Positions 1 to 11,547 of a DNA stretch of 64,000 nt are shown piece by piece. Below the pieces are notes generated by a model that ran no database searches, was not told where the DNA came from, and saw only the letters and a list, made by a program, of their open reading frames with translations. Source of the DNA: Sesamum alatum (taxonomy: Eukaryota > Streptophyta > Magnoliopsida > Lamiales > Pedaliaceae); NCBI GenBank assembly GCA_034509735.1, contig JACGWO010000008.1:11853864-11917863 (forward strand). The letters are read 5' to 3'. Position 1 is the stretch's first letter. Each line of letters starts with the position of its first letter. The position numbers and the translations under genes were made by a program.

Positions 1-570
1 AAGTCCACTTCTATAAATTCTCATGGAAACACACACCACTAGGTGTTGAAACTCTAGCACACACACACACTTGGCCTCTCTCTCCCTCTCTCTCGTCCGC
101 CTCTCCTCTCTTCTCCTCTGCTCTACAAGAAATAGTTCTAGTTCCCTATCTTTGATACAAGAGAACTATATGCAAATCGATCGCGTTAGTTCATAACGCT
201 AGGTCGATTTATCCTCCTATATAAATTCCTCTTGATTTTTTGCTACCATGTGGATCAAGATCCGGTGGATTGGGTCGACAATTTAGAAGGTTCCTGATTT
301 GGGATCTTGGTGGCAAAACGTGGAACAACGCACGTAACGAAATGACAACGGGTAGATTTTCTCGTTCCTTTTGTTGCAACCCTATAGCCACCATGATTTA
401 GCATGTTTTATTTTGATCATGAGATACACCAAACACCCCGGAGGTTCAAGGGAACACCCCTTGAATGTGTATTTACTTTCCAGTTATAACATGTTTTAAT
501 TTCATGTTTTTTAATTTATCGCGCTTCCGCATTCGCGCTCCCCTCCCAGGACGATCCACGCATGCTTTCA
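1..570 (+). mobile_element. 3' part of a long Ty1/copia-type LTR, cut by the window edge
   Basis: This stretch aligns by eye with the last 500 bases of the solo LTR at 24137-26113: a CA/CT-rich leader, 'cgttagttcataacgct', 'catgagatacacc', an 'acaccccttga' block, 'cgcttccgcattcgcgct' and 'ggacgatccac', ending in TTTCA at 570. No open frame is credible. The 5' end lies outside the window, so I cannot tell a solo LTR from the 3' LTR of a full element. The downstream 571-783 piece repeats the same landmarks in more diverged form, so this copy probably inserted in an older relative. Confidence 0.75.
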
Positions 571-783
571 AAGGTAATATTTGTATTTATGCTTTTGTAG
601 TTTCTTCGACGATTAATCTATGCTCTATATGATATATATTGTGTTTTTCTATCATATTCTACATCGAACGCCCGGTTGAGCACCCCAGGGCACACCCCTT
701 GGGATCTTTTGATATGCTTTATTTATGCATTTTTCTTAAATATCGCTTCGCTCGCGCTCCCGAACGGATCTGCTTGTCCTTCA
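571..783 (+). mobile_element. Tail of an older, related LTR
   Basis: The segment has a diverged version of the block just upstream: 'gcacaccccttggg', then 'cgcttcgctcgcgctccc' and 'ggatctgc', ending in TTCA at 783. Directly beyond it a minus-strand gag reading frame starts mid-codon, which suggests this LTR inserted into that gag. The matching 5' boundary and TSD lie beyond the window. Confidence 0.55.
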
Positions 784-1468
784 CATATTGATCCAACTAC
801 TAGCTGGTGGTACCATTATTGAGCATAACCTGTTATTACAGTAAGGAAACACGACATTTAATACCATTAGTATACCTATACAGCAAGAATGCGTTTTCAA
901 ACTTACGAATATGCTTAGTAGGGTCGATAGTGCCACTATAAGAAAGTAAGTGCAAAGGCACCTTGAAATGAGATGGGGGCTCTTCTGCCATGATGTCAAT
1001 GTTGTAGGGAATGCCTCGCTCAGTAGGAAAGACCTCTTTTCTTACCTCTTGCCGGAGTTCCACCACTTCTTTCTTGAGAGAGCGTCAGTATTCAAGGGGC
1101 TCTTAGTGTGTATCCTCCTTACTGGTGGGATTAGTAGGTATAGGTCCATTCTGCTGAAGTGTGGCGAGAACTGATGGCTGAATCCCATGCTCGTCAAGTG
1201 CTCTTTCCTGCTAAGAAGATTGTTCAGTTCTGCTCTCTTGGGAGCCTCGAATTTTTAAGTGGATGGTTTCCACAATGAATTGGCATAACTGCTCACAGAA
1301 GAGCATGTCAGCGGCAGCAGGCAGGGCTACCGGGTCGAAAGCTGAAACTGGGACATTGAGTCCTCCAAGTTCTTGCTCGTGAGGTGGAATAGCAGATCCG
1401 ACTGCAATAGTGAGGGAGGCATTTCCCTCGAAGGATCCGTCATCACCACTGTTATTTGAACTTGCCAT
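784..1468 (-). pseudogene. Gag N-terminal fragment of a Tat-like Ty3/gypsy element
   Basis: The minus strand reads from an ATG at 1468 with an acidic, serine-rich start, and after frame changes continues into a gag-like core: SHFKVPLHLLSYSG, DPTKHIRKFENAFLLYRY and GIKCRV, then a broken match to the usual 'AQQWYxxLPxGSI' block near 790-830. This is the order seen in plant Ty3 gag proteins of the Tat group. The frame is lost at least twice and ends abruptly at 784, where an LTR interrupts it. No protease or polymerase is present in the window. It is a dead fragment; the family is clear, the exact lineage less so. Confidence 0.7.
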
Positions 1469-1490
1469 TTCTTACATCAAAAGCTCAAGT

Positions 1491-1513
1491 GTTCCCGCAG
1501 ACAACGTCAAAGA
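1491..1513 (-). other. Primer-binding-site relic of the minus-strand Ty3 fragment
   Basis: On the minus strand, directly after the LTR end at 1514, the sequence reads tctttgacgttgtctgcggg. It resembles the Tat-type leader 'ttggcgc..gtctgtggg' seen at 6412 in the better-preserved element. It lies between the LTR and the gag ATG, as a PBS should. Confidence 0.5.
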
Positions 1514-2255
1514 TGAGTACCAGGGTTCAGCAGCACCACGAAAGTTGAAGAATCTTCACAAAAATACTAAGATAAATGGGGTACTAACTTGCAAAGAGAG
1601 CTTAGCATTCTGATGCTTAAGTCAGTAATGTTCTTACTGAATAAAATAATGAGAAGCTTGAATGTAAGTGAGAATAATGGTAAAGTGTAACAATAGAGTG
1701 ATGAAATTCGTGTATAATAAGCTCAAACTAGCTTAAAAAGTAGAAAGAAAGTGTGAGTGAGAGTGTAATTGCAAGATGAAAGATGTTACCCAAAATGACT
1801 GCACAAAGGGTCATTTTATAGATGATTGTGGAGCCAAATTCGGACAGTGGTTGCAGAGTGTTGCATGCCGTTGGAAAGCTACATGAGGTGGCTATCTTCT
1901 AGAAAAATTAATATCGACAGAGATATGATTGTTTTACCAAGTCATGCCAGGTCTGCCTATGTTCCCAAAGAGCTATTACTTGCTGATAAAAAATCGAATT
2001 ATAGTCGGATCCTTAGGAGTTTGTTGGAGATCTTTTACTATGATGTGTTCCCATATGTCAGCGACCTGTATGATGTGAGTCCATGTTGTATGCTGACTAG
2101 ACTTACTGAAATTGGATTTCTTCTTGGGCCTACCAGGTTAGTAAAGAATGTGGCTTTATGAGCTAAAAGGCCCAAGCTATGCCTGGTGGACTATTAAGCT
2201 GGAGGCCCACCTCCTTGCTCTTGTGCTTCTAAGGTAAGTGCTTGAGGGGGTATCA
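1514..2255 (-). repeat. 5' LTR of the minus-strand Ty3 fragment
   Basis: Bounded on the minus strand by TGATACCCCC at 2255 and ..GTACTCA at 1514, giving 742 bp directly upstream of the PBS relic. An ORF of 111 codons on the plus strand (1826-2161) lies inside it and is not credible as a gene. The partner LTR is not in the window. Confidence 0.55.

Positions 2256-2302
<47 letters not shown>
2256..2302. repeat. (TTA)n microsatellite
   Basis: An uninterrupted TTA/ATT repeat of about 15 units lies directly against the outer end of the Ty3 LTR. Confidence 0.95.
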
Positions 2303-2303
<1 letters not shown>

Positions 2304-3442
2304 GAAGCATCATAACAATTGAGGCATTGGAGGCTAAGGTCTCAACAAGAGAATCAGGCAATAGTTTGAAAATCGTATTGGAGATTAACCAAATAAGTTA
2401 CTGGATCACTGGTCCAACGATTGGACCAGAATAAAATAGTCGATTGACTTGGACCATACTATATACATGTATATATGTATATGTAGATATCAATATGTTA
2501 TATATTAATTGATAATTTAAAAGAAAAATGTATTTAATTAAGAAACTTTCAAAAACTTCAAATAAATTTCATTCAATTAACAACAAAATTAAATGAAAAT
2601 TTAATAAAAAGCACACAAAAAGAAATTCAACAATTTATAAAATCAATAAAGTTAATAAAAAAATATATAAAATGTTATTATAATCTATTTTTCATAATTT
2701 ACAAAATAGATTAATTAAAAATTTAACTCTATCAAAAAATAACAACCAACTTGGTTACAAATTTAATATAAAAAATTCATAGGAATTAAACTTAAAAACT
2801 GAAAAGTTTAACAATCGATAATAATTATGAAAATTAATTACAACAATAAATGAATCCAATTAAGAAAATTGCTAGGTTCAAGTTCCCGTAGACGCAAGGT
2901 CTTCCTCTCTTCTTTTTTTGACAACGTCTCTTTTTCTTCATCTTTCCCCATTTTAAATAATCATTAAAAATGAGAGAGAGAGAGACTAAGAGAGTGAGCA
3001 CGAGATTGAGAGAGAGACAGAGACGAAATTGCTTTGTTGCCGCCATTGAAGAGAATTGATATTTTCATTGGGTGCTCGCCATGAGTGCGATAAATAACCC
3101 AAGAATCACATGCGTTTGCCTCCCTAAATTGATTGTACGGAACCCGAAACATGCTGAACATTGTTTTAAATTACCTTTTCTTTTTTTAATTAATTATCCT
3201 AATTGCTACACATAGACCACCAATTTGCCATGACAAATTCATGAAATCAATATAACCAATTACCTGAGCATAGCGCTCGCGGAACTAACCTTATGTCTCA
3301 CCCTCTTTAATTCTTATTGCTCTGTTTGCTTATTTTTTCTCTCTCTATATCTGGTTTGTTTTTCATTTTTTTTCGACCGCTTCTAATTCCCCTTTGTTTT
3401 CAAGCATAACTTATCTATATATATATATATATATATATACAC
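2303..3442. other. AT-rich intergenic stretch with GA and AT microsatellites
   Basis: No gene is supported. A (GA)n tract lies at about 2969-3030 and an (AT)n tract at about 3417-3440. The short minus-strand ORFs at 2834-3161 are low-complexity translations of these tracts. Confidence 0.6.
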
Positions 3443-3670
3443 GGGGTTAAATGCAATTTGCCTCCTGTGTTAATTAAAAAGAGCAATTATCCCCCTGTGA
3501 AAAAATAACTAACAATTTATCCCTTTGTGTTATTCAAAATGCAGCAAACGACCCCCCACAGGGGTATTTTGCTCAATTTTTTAAAATACAGGTAATAAAT
3601 TATTATTTATTTTTTCAGAGAAATTTGTTTACACATTTTATATATTACAAAGGGTAATTGCATTTTCCCT
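3443..3670. mobile_element. Small TIR element (MITE-like), 228 bp
   Basis: The left end reads GGGGTTAAATGCAATTTGCC; the right end, reverse complemented, reads AGGGAAAATGCAATTACCC. Inside are the 'ccccctgtg' blocks that recur in the elements at 54317-55304 and 56872-56950. The flanks tatatacac and gtatatacg share 'tatatac' but are not a clean TSD, partly because an (AT)n tract abuts the left end. No coding capacity. Confidence 0.7.
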
Positions 3671-4683
3671 GTATATACGTGTAGATGGTGGACGTGTAGG
3701 GTATAACCCTTGTTTCCTTCCATACAAACTCTGATACATAGCAATACCTTTTATCCTCAATTTCTTTTATAAACTTAAAAGGGGTTTATAATACACGCTA
3801 ATTACTAATTTTCTAATCTAAAATATACATTTGAACTTATTCATTTATAATTCTCTCAAATATTAGATTATAAGAAATATAAGTGCTACGTTGCGACACG
3901 TTTAAGTGAAATGATCTAAAATATAAATTTTATAATTATTTATTATACGACTCATACTACTTCAGTTACAAAAAATGTGAGGACTATGACATGACTTGAT
4001 TAATAAAATGAGAACAATATATAGATTAAATCTATCTCGTGAGTTATGATGGTCATCCCTTCGTCGAATTTTTTTCATTGAAATCATCCAAAAATTTCCT
4101 AAAATGGAGGAGTATGTCAAATTATTATTTGAATGCAAAAGAAATTAAAGAGTTTTTGATAGAAAATGAGATATATTTATATATATGTGTGCATATCTAT
4201 TACCCTAATAAATTGGTAGCAACTTATGACCTACTGTGAAAGAAAATAGTCGGGTGTCACAGGTGTCATGCCGATGAAAAACGAAGAGAGAAAAAAGAGA
4301 TCGACCATGGGTAGGTGGGGAAATGATCGTCGAGTGAAAGGCTTTGGGATAATGGTGGCCCGTCGGCAAGGCGATGACGAGCGATGGAGAAACGAAGAAA
4401 GAAAAAATGTATCTAGAAATGTTCTCAGATCTTCCTTTAGCCGTTTCAATTTGGATAAGTATTATTGGTCTGTACCTATGTTTTATTTTAATGGGTTTGG
4501 GCCTAGGCATGTATCTAACTTATAAAACAATAGGTTTGGGTCTGAGCCAGACTTATTATAATGGGTTTGGGTCTTGGTTTTATTTACCTATTGACAAACA
4601 TATTCCAAAACATCAAACAAAACACTACCAAAAAGAAAATTTTGTGTGTGTATCAAGGATTAATTATACTTAGATTTCCTTCG
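3671..4683. other. AT-rich stretch without a supported gene
   Basis: Overlapping ORFs of 66-101 codons on both strands at 4039-4673 match no family I recognise. The part at about 4490-4580 repeats 'gggtttgggtct' three times. I see nothing else. Confidence 0.55.
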
Positions 4684-5769
4684 TGAAAGAATTCGGTATG
4701 ATCGGGAAAGCTAAATACACAACAAAAGTGAATAAATTAAAATTAAAGCCCACAAACCTCCAACAAAGCGACCCCCTTCTACTTGCTAAAGTATTGGAAA
4801 TTAGGAATAAAACGATTCTACTTAAGAAGAGAACTAGAACAATCTACGAATTAGATAGTCTAGGGATCTCAAAGAGAAGTTTGAACTCAATTCAAACTTT
4901 TGGAGAGATGAGAGAGGTAAGTGAGGAGAGGCCGAGTTTGAGGGAGTTCAAGTGAGACACCAATCTCCAACTCCTCCAACTCCTTGTTGATGGGATAGGG
5001 CTTGGTCAAAATACACCATAGGCTTGTACTTTTAATTAATTAATTTACTATTAAGGCCCAAGCCTAAATTAATCTTTATTAATTAGTTGAGTCCAACCCA
5101 AAATTAATTAATCTAATGGACCTTCATTAAGTAATCAAATTAGTTAAATATAATTAATGTAAACTCCTTTAAATTAGTTTTTCTCTAAATTAATTTCACT
5201 AATTAATCTCCAACTTTTTAGGGATACGTGTGTATCCCTTTAGATTCACCTTCAGTTAGGTTTGACTTGTGTCAATTACATAATTTAATTTGGCAAGTTA
5301 TTTGTTAAATTATATTAATTAATCGTTCTTGATTAACTCATTAATTCAAAAGTATCCTTTATCATGGGTCACCGTCTGGTAACGTTTTCCACTAGAGAAT
5401 AGGTGAAAATGATATGAACCTGTAAGCCCGCGTGTACCATTAGATACGGTTCATCCATCTAGGTATCCCTCGATAAATGTCTACGACATGAAATTCTCAA
5501 TCAGTTTTCATCCCGAACTTGATATCTATGTATCTACTCTTGTGTTTCTCCTTAATCTACATAGGGAACCCGATATCTATGTATCTACTCTTGTGTTTCT
5601 CCTTAATCAACACAGGGAATCCTTTTCCTATTTGCTCGACAGATCTGGCCACAGACTTTTAGAGACATATTCTCTCGTCTAGATCGACATAGAGGAAAAT
5701 CTTAAATAAAGTGTAAATATCCTCGCCAACACATTGACAAGAACTCACCATAATAGTTGTTTTCTAACA
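4684..5769 (-). mobile_element. Old LTR of the long copia-type family, probably solo
   Basis: The left end tgaaagaattcggtatgatc matches the terminus of the LTR at 58353 (tgaaagaaatcggtggatcg), and the right end tctaaca is the complement of the TGTTAGAA start shared by the family. The middle shares 'cactagagaataggtgaa' and 'ctatgtatctactctt' with 8900-9130. At 1086 bp it is half the length of the other copies. The flanking pentamers (cttcg, ccagc) do not match, so no TSD supports a single insertion. ORFs at 4683-4955 and 5488-5682 are spurious. Confidence 0.75.
5521..5622. repeat. 51-bp tandem duplication inside the old LTR
   Basis: Two 51-bp units start at 5521 and 5572 with 'gatatctatgtatctactct' and differ at only a few positions. 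The other LTR copies carry a single unit here, so it is a local duplication. Confidence 0.9.
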
Positions 5770-5833
5770 CCAGCAACCCTTCTGACAAGGATCATTCCCT
5801 TCTATCTTTGCTAAGGGTTGCCTCATAAACGAT

Positions 5834-5916
5834 TTACAGTTCATGAATGGTTTCCCCGTCGAATAAAGCGACTTGATCCACTACTTCAGTGTTCGACTTG
5901 GAGAAGAAATCAATAT
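5834..5916 (-). pseudogene. 3' part of a small ORF split by the Tat insertion
   Basis: On the minus strand this piece reads without a stop and ends in ...GETIHEL and TAA at 5834. Removing the Tat element and one copy of its TSD puts it in frame with 30138-30153, where an ATG starts an acidic stretch (MEDEDD). The combined ORF would be only 32 codons. I do not recognise it. It may be chance, an exon, or coding sequence of the TIR element whose end lies just upstream (30173-30233). Confidence 0.35.
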
Positions 5917-6410
5917 TGATGGGGGTGTAACCTAATCCACCACAAAGAGACCAGAATATCAAAGGAGGCCTACAATCACTAGAATACCCTTGGACCGCGC
6001 ACAATTTGGACGGGTCGGATTGTACAATCCGACCCAAAATTAGCGACCCGATTTGTACCACGTGCCAGGTGTCCAGATCTAGACCCTTGATGCCAAAATA
6101 CCTCAGACTCGGGAGATGAGGCCACGTGGCCCACGCAAGTACGGACACTTGGTGCTATAAATATGTCTACCCCACAGCATTTAAGGTAAGTTATTCTCGT
6201 AATATTCGACCAGATTGTTCTGCCAATTCTCCATATTTTCATCTCGACCAGTGTCTGACTTAAGCATCGGAGGATCTACGCCGGGGACGCTCCCGGCTAG
6301 CCTAACGTGCTTTCCTCTTCTCAGGTTACTTGTCTGGGAGGCTTACGAGATCGAGCTCAGAGGTATGCAGTCAAAGAGAACACTTGAGATCGAGTAGGCG
6401 ACCCAAATCA
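5917..6410 (+). repeat. 5' LTR of the Tat element (494 bp)
   Basis: It begins TGATGGGGGTG and ends in CCCAAATCA, followed at once by the PBS. It matches the 3' LTR at 29652-30132 with many substitutions and indels, so the insertion is not recent. It carries a perfect 24-bp palindrome at 6012-6035 that the other LTR lacks, a palindromic G-box and a TATA box. Confidence 0.95.
6121..6163 (+). promoter_or_regulatory. LTR promoter: G-box palindrome and TATA box
   Basis: GCCACGTGGC at 6121-6130 is a perfect palindrome containing the plant G-box core CACGTG. CTATAAATA follows at 6155-6163. The same pair recurs in the 3' LTR at 29844-29853 and 29878-29886. Promoter function is inferred from motif and place only. 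Confidence 0.6.
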
Positions 6411-6430
6411 GTTGGCGCGTCTGTGGGAAA
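6411..6430 (+). other. Primer-binding site of the Tat element
   Basis: gttggcgcgtctgtgggaaa begins right at the LTR edge. The ttggcgc..gtctgtgggaa form is what I recall for Tat-type elements. The exact tRNA primer is not resolved here. Confidence 0.7.
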
Positions 6431-6458
6431 ATTCTGAGAAGATTACTTACTGCTCGAG

Positions 6459-7603
6459 ATGGAAGGACCGTTTAGGAGAGACTAGTTTTCAGGGGACCAT
6501 GAGGGTACTTCACAGAGACAAAATGATCAAGTTATACAGATCACTAGAGATGAACTGCAAAGGATGATAAATGAAGCTAGCAGGAACACTATAGTGGAAT
6601 TTGAGAGAAGAACTGCCACCCCAATAGTCCGCGAACCTGCAAAGCGACAACTATTTAGAGAAAAGGGAATTGTGGAAGAGTTTAGGGAGGAGGATAGCAG
6701 AGAAGTGCCTGTGAAAGGCGCGGTAGTTGAGGTATCGGATGTGGCGTCTAGCCAAAAGGGAAAGAGCGAAAGGAGAGAACCAGGTATATCGAAGGCTGAG
6801 GTCGAGGACGTTGGTCGCCAAATTGAGAGGCTGGGAGCCCAGACTAGCGAACTCAAACGTAGAGGTGAGATAGTGGCCCAGAATAGGAACTCGCTTTTCT
6901 CCAACAAGATCCTCACTGAGACTATAGACCCTCACTTCAGAATGCCAGATTTGCCTAAGTACGATGGTAGCAAAGATCCACAGGAACACATGGCTGCATT
7001 CGACCTGGTAATGAACCTCTATGGTTAATCTGATTCCATTAATGCTAAACTATTTGTGACTACTCTATCAGGAAAGGCGCAAGAATGGTTTACTAGTTTG
7101 CCTAATGGAACTATCGAAACGTATGGCCAGTTGATACAAAAATTTATATTTCATTTTGCAAGCAAAAAGAAGCAAAAGAGATCAACCACATACTTGTTCA
7201 CAATAAGACAGAAAGAAGATGAATCACTAAAGAGCTTTGTGGGAAGGTTTAACAATGAGACCCTAGAGGTCCAAGACCTTAGAATTGACATGATGATCAG
7301 TATCCTCATACACGGACTAAGGAAGGGCCCTTTCGCTTCAGCAGTAGCAAGGGACCCCCCTGAAGATGTAGAGCAGTTAATAAAGATAGCTCAGAAGTAC
7401 ATCGATGAGGAAGAAATAAGGCTATGAAGGATGGTGAATGGACAGGAGGTCGAGGTCGAGATCGAGCAAGGGACCGAGGTCGAGACCGCAGGGTGCGATC
7501 TGAAAAAGATCATGAAGCACCATATCAGCCCAGATTCCACAGATACACCCTATTGAGAGCTTCCAGGGAACAAATGATGATGATGGTGGAAAAAGCAAAT
7601 GTG
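6459..7603 (+). pseudogene. Tat gag, N-terminal and central part
   Basis: An ATG at 6459 lies about 30 nt after the PBS. The frame has stops at codon 9 (6483), at 7026 and at 7425, where the reading continues in another frame through an R/D/G-rich segment. Gag landmarks in order are FRMPDLPKYDGSKDPQEHM (about 6939-6995), the AQEWFTSLP block (7080), and the core with RIDMMISILIHGLRK (7282-7326) and PEDVEQLIKIAQKYIDEE. It is the structural protein that would package element RNA. A solo LTR splits it after 7608. The separate stops argue for decay, although a few could be assembly indels. Confidence 0.88.
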
Positions 7604-7608
7604 CTCCA

Positions 7609-9858
7609 TGTTAGCTTCGTATAAGTCCCGATACGTTAAACGTAGCGGAAATTAAATTCTTAATTAAAAACAATATTATAATTAGCGATCAAATCGCCCG
7701 TCTCGTTGCTATTACGATGTGGATCTCATGCATAAAAGGATGTCAATTAAATGGTTAAGAGAAACCAACCTTTCTGCTCTCCGGTCGATGTTGGTTACTT
7801 GAACTTTCTCAAGAACGACCTTACCTTAAAATTGGTGGAATGTCAAAACGGAAGCGCTTTTAATTGTTGTTCACAGTAGGAACACAAGTGTCTTCCCTCC
7901 AAAGCTAGTCCACACCACCTATGATGGAATCACCCTCAAACCTATGCTAGTAGGTATTGAAGGATTAAGGTAGATCAACTATTGATCTATGGAGAAATCA
8001 AGGGAATTCTTCACTTTTGAAGATGAGTAATGAACACAAGACCAACGCTAAAGTGAAAGCTAGACTTTCTAGCTTTGAAGGAGAGAAAGTCTAAGAGCTA
8101 GAGAGCAAAAGGAAAGCAAGAGTTTTTTTGTATCTTTTTATGTAGAAAATGGTATATTAATCTCTTGCTATGTACCCCTTTTTGTAGGCATTCCTTTACA
8201 CTAGATACAATGAATGTAGACAAGCCATTTTGTCTTGCTCTTAGATAACACTTGTCTTCTTCATAGACAAGTTCTTCTCCTTTTACACTTGTCTTCTTTA
8301 TAGACAAGCTTTAGCATGACTCATATTTTCTTCTTCATCTAAAGATGAAAACAAGTCATGTCTATGTTCAATGAATCTTGTCTTGTGGGCTTGGGCTAAG
8401 GTCTTGGGATTTATCTTAATTCTCAATTGGATTAATTAATTTTCCAAATAATTATTTAGCCCATGATATTTAATGTTTTAATTAAATATAAGCCCAAATC
8501 GATTAATCTAATTAATTGATTTTCAAGCTCAAATAGATTAATTTTAATTAATCTATCACAAGTCTTACCTAATCAAATTAATGCTTGTGAATTTAGACCC
8601 AAATTAAATAATCATATTATTTAATATTCCCATGAAATGATTTCATAAATCATTTCAATCAATTAATTTTACTCCTTAAATTAATTGATTTATTCTCCAT
8701 AATTAATTCTATAAATTAATTCCAATAGTTCCATCATGGATTTGTGTGGGACCCTTTAGGTTTATTACTCAGCTAGACTTGGGCTTGTATCATATATACA
8801 ACTTAATTAGCAACTTACTTGCATTAGATTAATTAGATCCTATCATAATTAATCACCCTCAATTAACTCCTTAATTGGAAGGTACCCGTCACCATGGGTG
8901 GCCATCTAGCAATGGTCCATGGCACTAGAGAATAGGTGAATTATTGCGTGAACCTATGAGCTACGCGTACCATGCAGATACGATCCCTCCGTTACTAACC
9001 TCCCGATCAAAGTCTAGGGCATGGAATTAGTTACCGGTTCCCATTATCAACTTTGACGTCTATGTATCAACTCTTCTAGTTATGCTTCCAATTTATCAAT
9101 ATAGGAAAAAACACTTTCTCCTATTTGATCAACAGCCATGGCCATGGGCTTTGAGGAACGCATAATGTAAAGAATATAGAAGGTTCGTTATCATCTCATG
9201 ATAAGTAGGAGTACCTATCTTGGAACTCACCAACTTCCATGTATGCTTTAACTATGTCTGAAACATGTCTGCAACTTGACCATATAGTGATCCAGGATGA
9301 AACCTGAGACCACTTTGGACATGATCAAGTCATAGCCATCCTATGCACAAGGTTACTATGGAACCTCAAGTCTAAGTACTAGTTTAGTGCACTATCGTAG
9401 CCTAGGAGTTCTAGTCATACCGATCATGCCATATAGGGCTTCCATATGACAACTCCTGCGAGTCAATTCAGTGAACTTGATAACTCTTTATCAAGCACCC
9501 ACTAGAGTGCGCAGACGTCATACGTCTTTGTTTATGAAACTCGACATTCATCATATCAACGCATCACTTAGTGCAAGTCTTTAGGGAATGGTCGATGCCC
9601 TGTCTCGACCGATTCATCGACTTGGAATATTTTAGATCAAACCATAGAGGTTGGTTTCATTGTCGCCATCATATGCGTTTGCCAACCCCGTAGCATAATT
9701 TATCTAAGGGCTTCAACCAAATGCTCAAATAAATATAATGTTAAAAGCATATGATGAAGATGGCCAAAGAACATTTCTTAAATTAACATATTATTGAAAA
9801 AGATCGTATAGAATAGTTTACAAAGAGCCAATAAATTGGCTTGACACCTATTCTAACA
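7609..9858 (-). mobile_element. Solo LTR, 2250 bp, inserted in Tat gag
   Basis: On the minus strand it begins TGTTAGAATAGGTG (at 9858) and ends GAAGCTAACA (at 7609). Identical target duplications CTCCA flank it at 7604-7608 and 9859-9863, and the gag frame resumes beyond it. There is no PBS, coding region or second LTR, so it is what remains after LTR-LTR recombination. Its closest relative here is the LTR of the copia element at 57471 and 63588. The minus-strand ORF at 8098-8307 and other short ORFs in it are chance. Confidence 0.95.
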
Positions 9859-9863
9859 CTCCA

Positions 9864-10281
9864 ATGGCCGAAAAAAACGCGAGCCACGCCATCAAAAAGA
9901 TACTTGGGCAACAAATACTGCAAGTTTCATAAAGAAAAGGGACATGACACTGAGGATTGCTTTCAGTTGAAGGACGAAATTGAAAGGTTGGTTAGACAAG
10001 GATACTTCAAGGACTATGTTAGAGAACCTCATAAGTTTGAGAGGGAAAGGGAACCCAGAGAAGGGAGAAGAGAGAGATCTAGGAGTAGACCTCGTAGTAG
10101 GGATAGGTTCAGAACAAGGAAAAATAGGAGAGAAGATAAGCAGGACGAGGTCGCACGCGACAATGCCCCTGTGAAAGGGGTCATCCACACGATCGCGGGA
10201 GGACCTACGGGTGGTGACTCAGCGAGGTCGCGAAAAAGGTATGCCCAGTACGGGAGCTCAGAAAGAAAAAAGTTTATCTTG
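9864..10281 (+). pseudogene. Tat gag, C-terminal part with Cys/His motif
   Basis: Directly after the solo LTR the gag frame continues with KYCKFHKEKGHDTEDCFQLK (about 9916-9975), the Cys-His cluster C-x2-H-x4-H-x4-C typical of Tat-type gag, then EIERLVRQGYFKDYV and a long Arg/Asp/Ser-rich tail. The segment VKGVIHTIAGGPTGGDSA near 10170-10220 matches the linker that precedes protease in this group. The frame is cut at 10281 by the Athila element and should continue at 21454 into protease. Confidence 0.9.
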
Positions 10282-11531
10282 TGGTTGCAAAAATATATAC
10301 TAGCAAGTGTACTAGCTATCAAGTAGTATAAAGAATGTCGATCCCACGAGGATTTAACGAAACAATTACCACAACTATGACTATTCCTAATTATTTGGAC
10401 AACCGAAGAGTTTGGATGATTTAGAAGTCTACTAAAAACAATAAAATCAACTTTTAGCAAGTAATTATGGTGAGGAAAAACGCAGATTTAGGAAGGAGTG
10501 CCACGGCTATAGGTCCACCCTAAACAACGCAATGCATTTAATATTAACGGATCAATCACACAAATAATTATCTTCGCATACTGAGGTTTTTCCTAATTTA
10601 ATCCAATATACTCTCTCGAGCTATATCGAACCTATTACTACCAAGGAATTAGGGGATCTCTCCTCTTCCAAGACTCGTGATAATAACGCATTAAGATTCA
10701 TGAAAACCTATGGAACCAGATAGATCATGCCTGTGTATGTCTACACATCATTCAATCCATACCATGAATTACCCTTTCCACTATGCTAATTCCCTCTCGG
10801 TTCATTAACATAATTAAGCAAATCTAAGAGGTGATCAAGCTCTTAAATAATAGCGATAAACACAATAACTCATGGATATGCGAAAATAACGGTGGATTAA
10901 TCCAGAAAAATATTTAACACATAGTATCAATTAGGCTTTCCATAAGCCTTAGCACAAAAAGAAAATTAGTTCATCCTAATTCTAGCAAAAACACAAAGAT
11001 GCAGAAAATTGCTGGAAAAACAAGTTCTCCTCCCCTTTTTTTCTTTTAGTCTTCTCCTCCCTCCTTCTTTATATAGAGGGACAATCCTAGTTGAGGAAGG
11101 AGAGGAATAGGACTCTATTTAGCATAGAAACTCTTTTTCTTTTCTAGTCCTATTCTAACCAAGACTCTAAGGTGGATTACAAGGGAAATAGGACTCCTTT
11201 TTGGTTGACCTATAATCAGAATTCTCGATTTTAGTAGGTCAACTCGTCTGCCAATTTCCGCCCAGCGAATGTCTGATAACCCGTGGGTCACGGGTTATGC
11301 TTCCTGCGCTTCTGAAACCGGATTTCTGATAGCCCGTGGGTCACGGGCTAACTTGTAGTCATTTCTGCAGGATTTTTTGACTCTTCTCTCTATGTTTGGA
11401 CTCTTGTCTTGCACTTGCCCTTTTTGCCCATCAAAGTTCCTAAAAACCACAAATATACCAAGAACAAGTATTATATCGAGATAAAATGAGGGTGAAAACA
11501 TAGGAATAAGTTGTATAATTTCCCCTAATCA
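10282..11531 (-). repeat. 3' LTR of the Athila element (1250 bp)
   Basis: On the plus strand it begins TGGTTGCAA and ends CCTAATCA. It matches 20193-21448 almost base for base; by eye the differences are about two substitutions and some fifteen one-base indels, mostly in short homopolymers. It holds two palindromes at 11276-11298 and 11330-11350. Confidence 0.97.
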
Positions 11532-11547
11532 AATACCCCCACACTTA
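11532..11547 (-). other. Polypurine tract of the Athila element
   Basis: Read on the minus strand this is aagtgtgggggtatt, purine-rich and directly against the 3' LTR, where plus-strand DNA synthesis would be primed. Confidence 0.75.

Noticed and set aside
1826..2161. 111-codon plus-strand ORF
   Set aside because: It lies inside the LTR of the minus-strand Ty3 fragment and matches no family I know.
4205..4673. Overlapping ORFs of 72-101 codons on both strands
   Set aside because: No domain, no start context, no conserved partner, and the overlap on both strands suggests chance openness in a purine-rich stretch.
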